The notes beneath the pieces are model-generated. The model was given only the letters and a program-made list of their open reading frames with translations. It was not told where the DNA came from and made no database searches. A DNA stretch of 64,000 nt, from positions 310,001 to 374,000 of the forward strand of contig CBDCVQ010000007.1 of assembly GCA_965223165.1 (NCBI GenBank), read 5' to 3'. Shown here one piece after another: positions 62,315-64,000 of the stretch (position 1 is its first letter; each line of letters begins with the position of its first letter). This stretch comes from JABDMH01 sp965223165 (GTDB lineage: Bacteria > Bacteroidota > Bacteroidia > Chitinophagales > Saprospiraceae). The position numbers and the translations under genes are program-made.

Positions 62315-62539
62315 TTATGGTGGTAGCACAAGTATCTCATTGGGGTGGACTTCAAAGATCTCGCACAGCCTGCGCAAGCGTTCTACGGTCATCCGGGTCT
62401 CGGCCCGCTCGAGCTTGCTATAAGCACGTTGCGAGATGCCCAATAGGTGGGCGACATACTCTTGCGAAAAGCCACGTAGGACTCGCAGTTGGCGGATAGA
62501 TTGGGGTATGGTCAGACGGTCATGATCTGTTGGGCGCAT
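62315..62539 (-). CDS. XRE-family helix-turn-helix regulator
   Basis: The ATG at 62539 gives a 74-residue protein made almost only of a Cro/CI-type HTH domain: IRQLRVLRGFSQEYVAHLLG, then ISQRAYSKLERAETRMTVER and LRRLCEIFEVHPNEILVL. An extension to 62653 is open but without HTH content. Three palindromes with operator geometry lie just after its stop codon, and the membrane protein gene follows. A frame-shifted copy lies at 61411-61565. The target is unknown; control of the downstream membrane gene is likely. Confidence 0.82.
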   Translation of the reverse strand: MRPTDHDRLTIPQSIRQLRVLRGFSQEYVAHLLGISQRAYSKLERAETRMTVERLRRLCEIFEVHPNEILVLPP

Positions 62540-63210
62540 ACATGTAAATTGTGGTGTGGCGCGGTTTCTATGTCTCACGGCAGACACATCAACCACACTT
62601 AAAACGCTGCAAACGTCAAATATTGAGCAATGAAAGCACATTTTTTCTCCCATACCGGGACAGGCACAGCAGTACCATGAACCATATCGGTCCGATCTCC
62701 CAACACTCAGTCTTCATACAGTGGGTGAACGCTCCGTACCCAGTTTAAACCTAATCACTACTGATCAGATGATCCGGAGCATCCGGGTGGCGTATGTGTT
62801 AGCTACCTATAAATTGCGATGGCTAAGATAGAGGTGGCGCCTTGTCCAAGCAAGGACAGTTAAGCCATTTTCGGAACCACTAGTTTGGAGCTCATACCTG
62901 ATCTCATGAGTCTAATACCTTATGTATCACCTTCTTATGCATATGCTCCCGGAACCCCTACCATGCAAACAGCTTGCCTCTCCAAGGTCACTCATGGCCA
63001 GTTCGGTACGGACATGTGCCATCTGACGCATGTGCAAAGGACTCCGACAGAGGCGATTATGCGCACGAAATGCTGGGGGGGGGAGGTGCGACGGCCGCCA
63101 TGGACGCCATTTGCACACTGCATCAAGGTAGGTGCAGTATAGTATAGCGATGGAGATGATCCAGGGAGCATAGGTGCGGTAAACCCCTATCGTTCAGGAG
63201 CATACATATA
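62540..63210. other. Intergenic region without recognisable genes
   Basis: About 670 bp. I see no convincing gene; frames such as 62885-63142 (+) have no recognisable content and unusual amino-acid composition. A run of nine G residues occurs at about 63075. Confidence 0.4.
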
Positions 63211-63245
63211 AAAAATCACCCCAAGCCGCTAAGCCGTGGGGTGAT
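63211..63245 (-). terminator. Rho-independent terminator, second after the small peptide gene
   Basis: A perfect 9-bp stem (ATCACCCCA 63215-63223 with TGGGGTGAT 63237-63245) followed, on the minus strand, by six T residues. It is the second of two terminators downstream of the small peptide gene. Confidence 0.65.
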
Positions 63246-63275
63246 CTAAAACACACTCAAAACCGTCTTTTTTGG

Positions 63276-63306
63276 AAAAAAGAGCCCGCGGCGGAGAACC
63301 GCGAGC
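63276..63306 (-). terminator. Rho-independent terminator, first after the small peptide gene
   Basis: On the minus strand an 8-bp stem with one mismatch (GCTCGCGG / CCGCGGGC) is followed by a run of six T residues (TCTTTTTT). It lies 47 nt after the peptide stop codon. Confidence 0.65.
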
Positions 63307-63352
63307 ACTTTATTAAACACTCAAATCCGTAGTATATAGAAAAGTTAAATCT

Positions 63353-63499
63353 TTACCATCCATCGGTCGACTCTCCAATATCCATCCAAACCTGCGTATG
63401 CACGACTTCTGACTTGTCAAAGCCCTTCTTCGGAGTTTTAACCGAAGTTGTGTTCAGAGTGGCGATTGATATTAAAATCGAAAATAATATATGTAACAT
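63353..63499 (-). CDS. Putative 48-residue secreted peptide
   Basis: A small gene not covered by long-frame searches. It starts with an ATG at 63499 and stops with TAA at 63353. Residues 1-16 are strongly hydrophobic (MLHILFSILISIATLN), like a signal peptide, and are followed by a short polar region (TSVKTPKKGFDKSEVVHTQV) ending in two tryptophans (VWMDIGESTDGW). Two terminators follow within 145 bp, which supports a real transcript. It diverges from the gene starting at 63653. It has no recognised family; a secreted signalling or antibacterial peptide is one possibility, a chance frame another. Confidence 0.5.
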   Translation of the reverse strand: MLHILFSILISIATLNTTSVKTPKKGFDKSEVVHTQVWMDIGESTDGW

Positions 63500-63601
63500 T
63501 TGGTTTACTTTCTTAACTTTAGGCTAAGTTACCGCCTCTCATGGTGCCAAAACAGGACACTTTACATCCTTTTGTGCCTAGGAGATCTTTAAGTAAAGTG
63601 T

Positions 63602-63609
63602 TAGTTTTG
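63602..63609 (+). promoter_or_regulatory. Putative -7 promoter element of the gene at the window end
   Basis: TAGTTTTG fits TAnnTTTG and lies about 43 nt before the ATG at 63653. Confidence 0.4.
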
Positions 63610-63652
63610 CAACTATATAGCCTGTGAAACAGCTATTTAGATGTGATACTTC

Positions 63653-64000
63653 ATGAAGACCCTTGTACAACTCGCCAGGATAGTTAGCAAGAACAAGATC
63701 AAGTCCATCCAGATCTTAGATCATCAGATCAAGAGCGATAGACTATATGATTTTTATGAGCGGATACTAAATGAGGAGCTAAAATCGGACCAAGAAGCCG
63801 CAAGATTTTACTTTGGTTCGGAAGCGGATAACTACAAATACCGCAAACTCAAAAACAGACTTAGGGACAGGCTCTACAATACACTCTTTTTCATCGACAC
63901 TAGCAGCCCTAAATTCAATGAACACCAAAGGGCATTTTATACATGCCAGAAATACCTAATCACTATCAAACTGCTATTGGCAAGATATGCTCGTAAGTCT
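63653..64000 (+). CDS. Unrecognised basic helical protein, 3' end beyond window
   Basis: The frame is open from the ATG at 63653 to the window end (116 codons, no stop). The visible part begins MKTLVQLARIVSKNKIKSIQ and contains DRLYDFYERILNEELKSDQE and KLKNRLRDRLYNTLFFID. It is helical, rich in Lys, Arg and Leu, without a signal peptide or membrane segment, so probably cytoplasmic. I do not recognise the family. Its promoter region is shared with the divergent small peptide gene, and the DNA here is more AT-rich than the first 50 kb. Confidence 0.7.
   Translation, partial: MKTLVQLARIVSKNKIKSIQILDHQIKSDRLYDFYERILNEELKSDQEAARFYFGSEADNYKYRKLKNRLRDRLYNTLFFIDTSSPKFNEHQRAFYTCQKYLITIKLLLARYARKS

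Noticed and set aside
62885..63142. 85-codon plus-strand frame
   Set aside because: No promoter box, no homologous motif and atypical composition rich in Thr, Pro, Met and Cys; treated as noncoding.

Overview
The window is a 64 kb piece of a Bacteroidota chromosome, most likely from the Saprospiria (Lewinella/Saprospira-like). The evidence is type IX secretion (T9SS) proteins with type A and type B sorting domains, a PorP/SprF partner, Bacteroidota-only families (DUF5606, TIGR02757, GH3-like, HD-PycTM), a futalosine menaquinone gene, and promoters of the Bacteroidota type (TAnnTTTG) close upstream of many starts. The order-level placement is inference. I saw no rRNA, tRNA, CRISPR array, prophage or transposase gene.

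Region 1-31 kb is mostly housekeeping. It holds the 3' end of ileS; a minus-strand group (lipoprotein, polyprenyl-phosphate GlcNAc-1-P transferase family, crcB); uppS and bamA on the plus strand; then a long minus-strand run from mqnC (18.7 kb) to a family 2 glycosyltransferase (6.9 kb), including a purine nucleoside phosphorylase, uvrA, a CPBP protease, a GH3-like enzyme, recO, a fused alpha/beta 2-oxoacid dehydrogenase E1 and DUF5606. The plus-strand rimP-nusA-infB-TIGR02757 operon follows, led by a perfect terminator hairpin that looks like an attenuator, then gpmI and a lipoprotein gene. A secreted cohesin/SprB-repeat protein with its PorP/SprF partner and an orphan LuxR-type response regulator close the region.

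Region 31-46 kb carries a large outer-membrane-type protein, a secreted M12B-type metalloprotease with a T9SS sorting domain, topoisomerase IV subunit A (minus strand), an ECF sigma factor with a membrane partner whose N-terminal motif is duplicated, and a DUF547 lipoprotein. Region 44.5-50 kb holds a two-gene bacterial NHEJ system (three-domain LigD and Ku), with about 1.3 kb of GC-rich 62-bp/195-bp repeats between ligD and ku, followed by a TPR protein.

Region 50-59 kb has an HD-PycTM (Pycsar-effector-like) membrane protein, an SdiA-regulated-like protein, a metallophosphoesterase fused to an outer-membrane barrel, a 20-copy array of a 25-bp tandem repeat, a GAF-domain protein and a haem-binding-domain protein. 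From 59.3 kb to the end the window is accessory: dispersed repeats, an AAA ATPase whose C-terminus is written by a repeat, an intact XRE regulator plus small membrane protein next to a decayed tandem duplicate of the same pair, an array of three palindromes on an exact 20-bp period, a 48-residue putative secreted peptide gene followed by two terminators, and the 5' end of an unrecognised gene.
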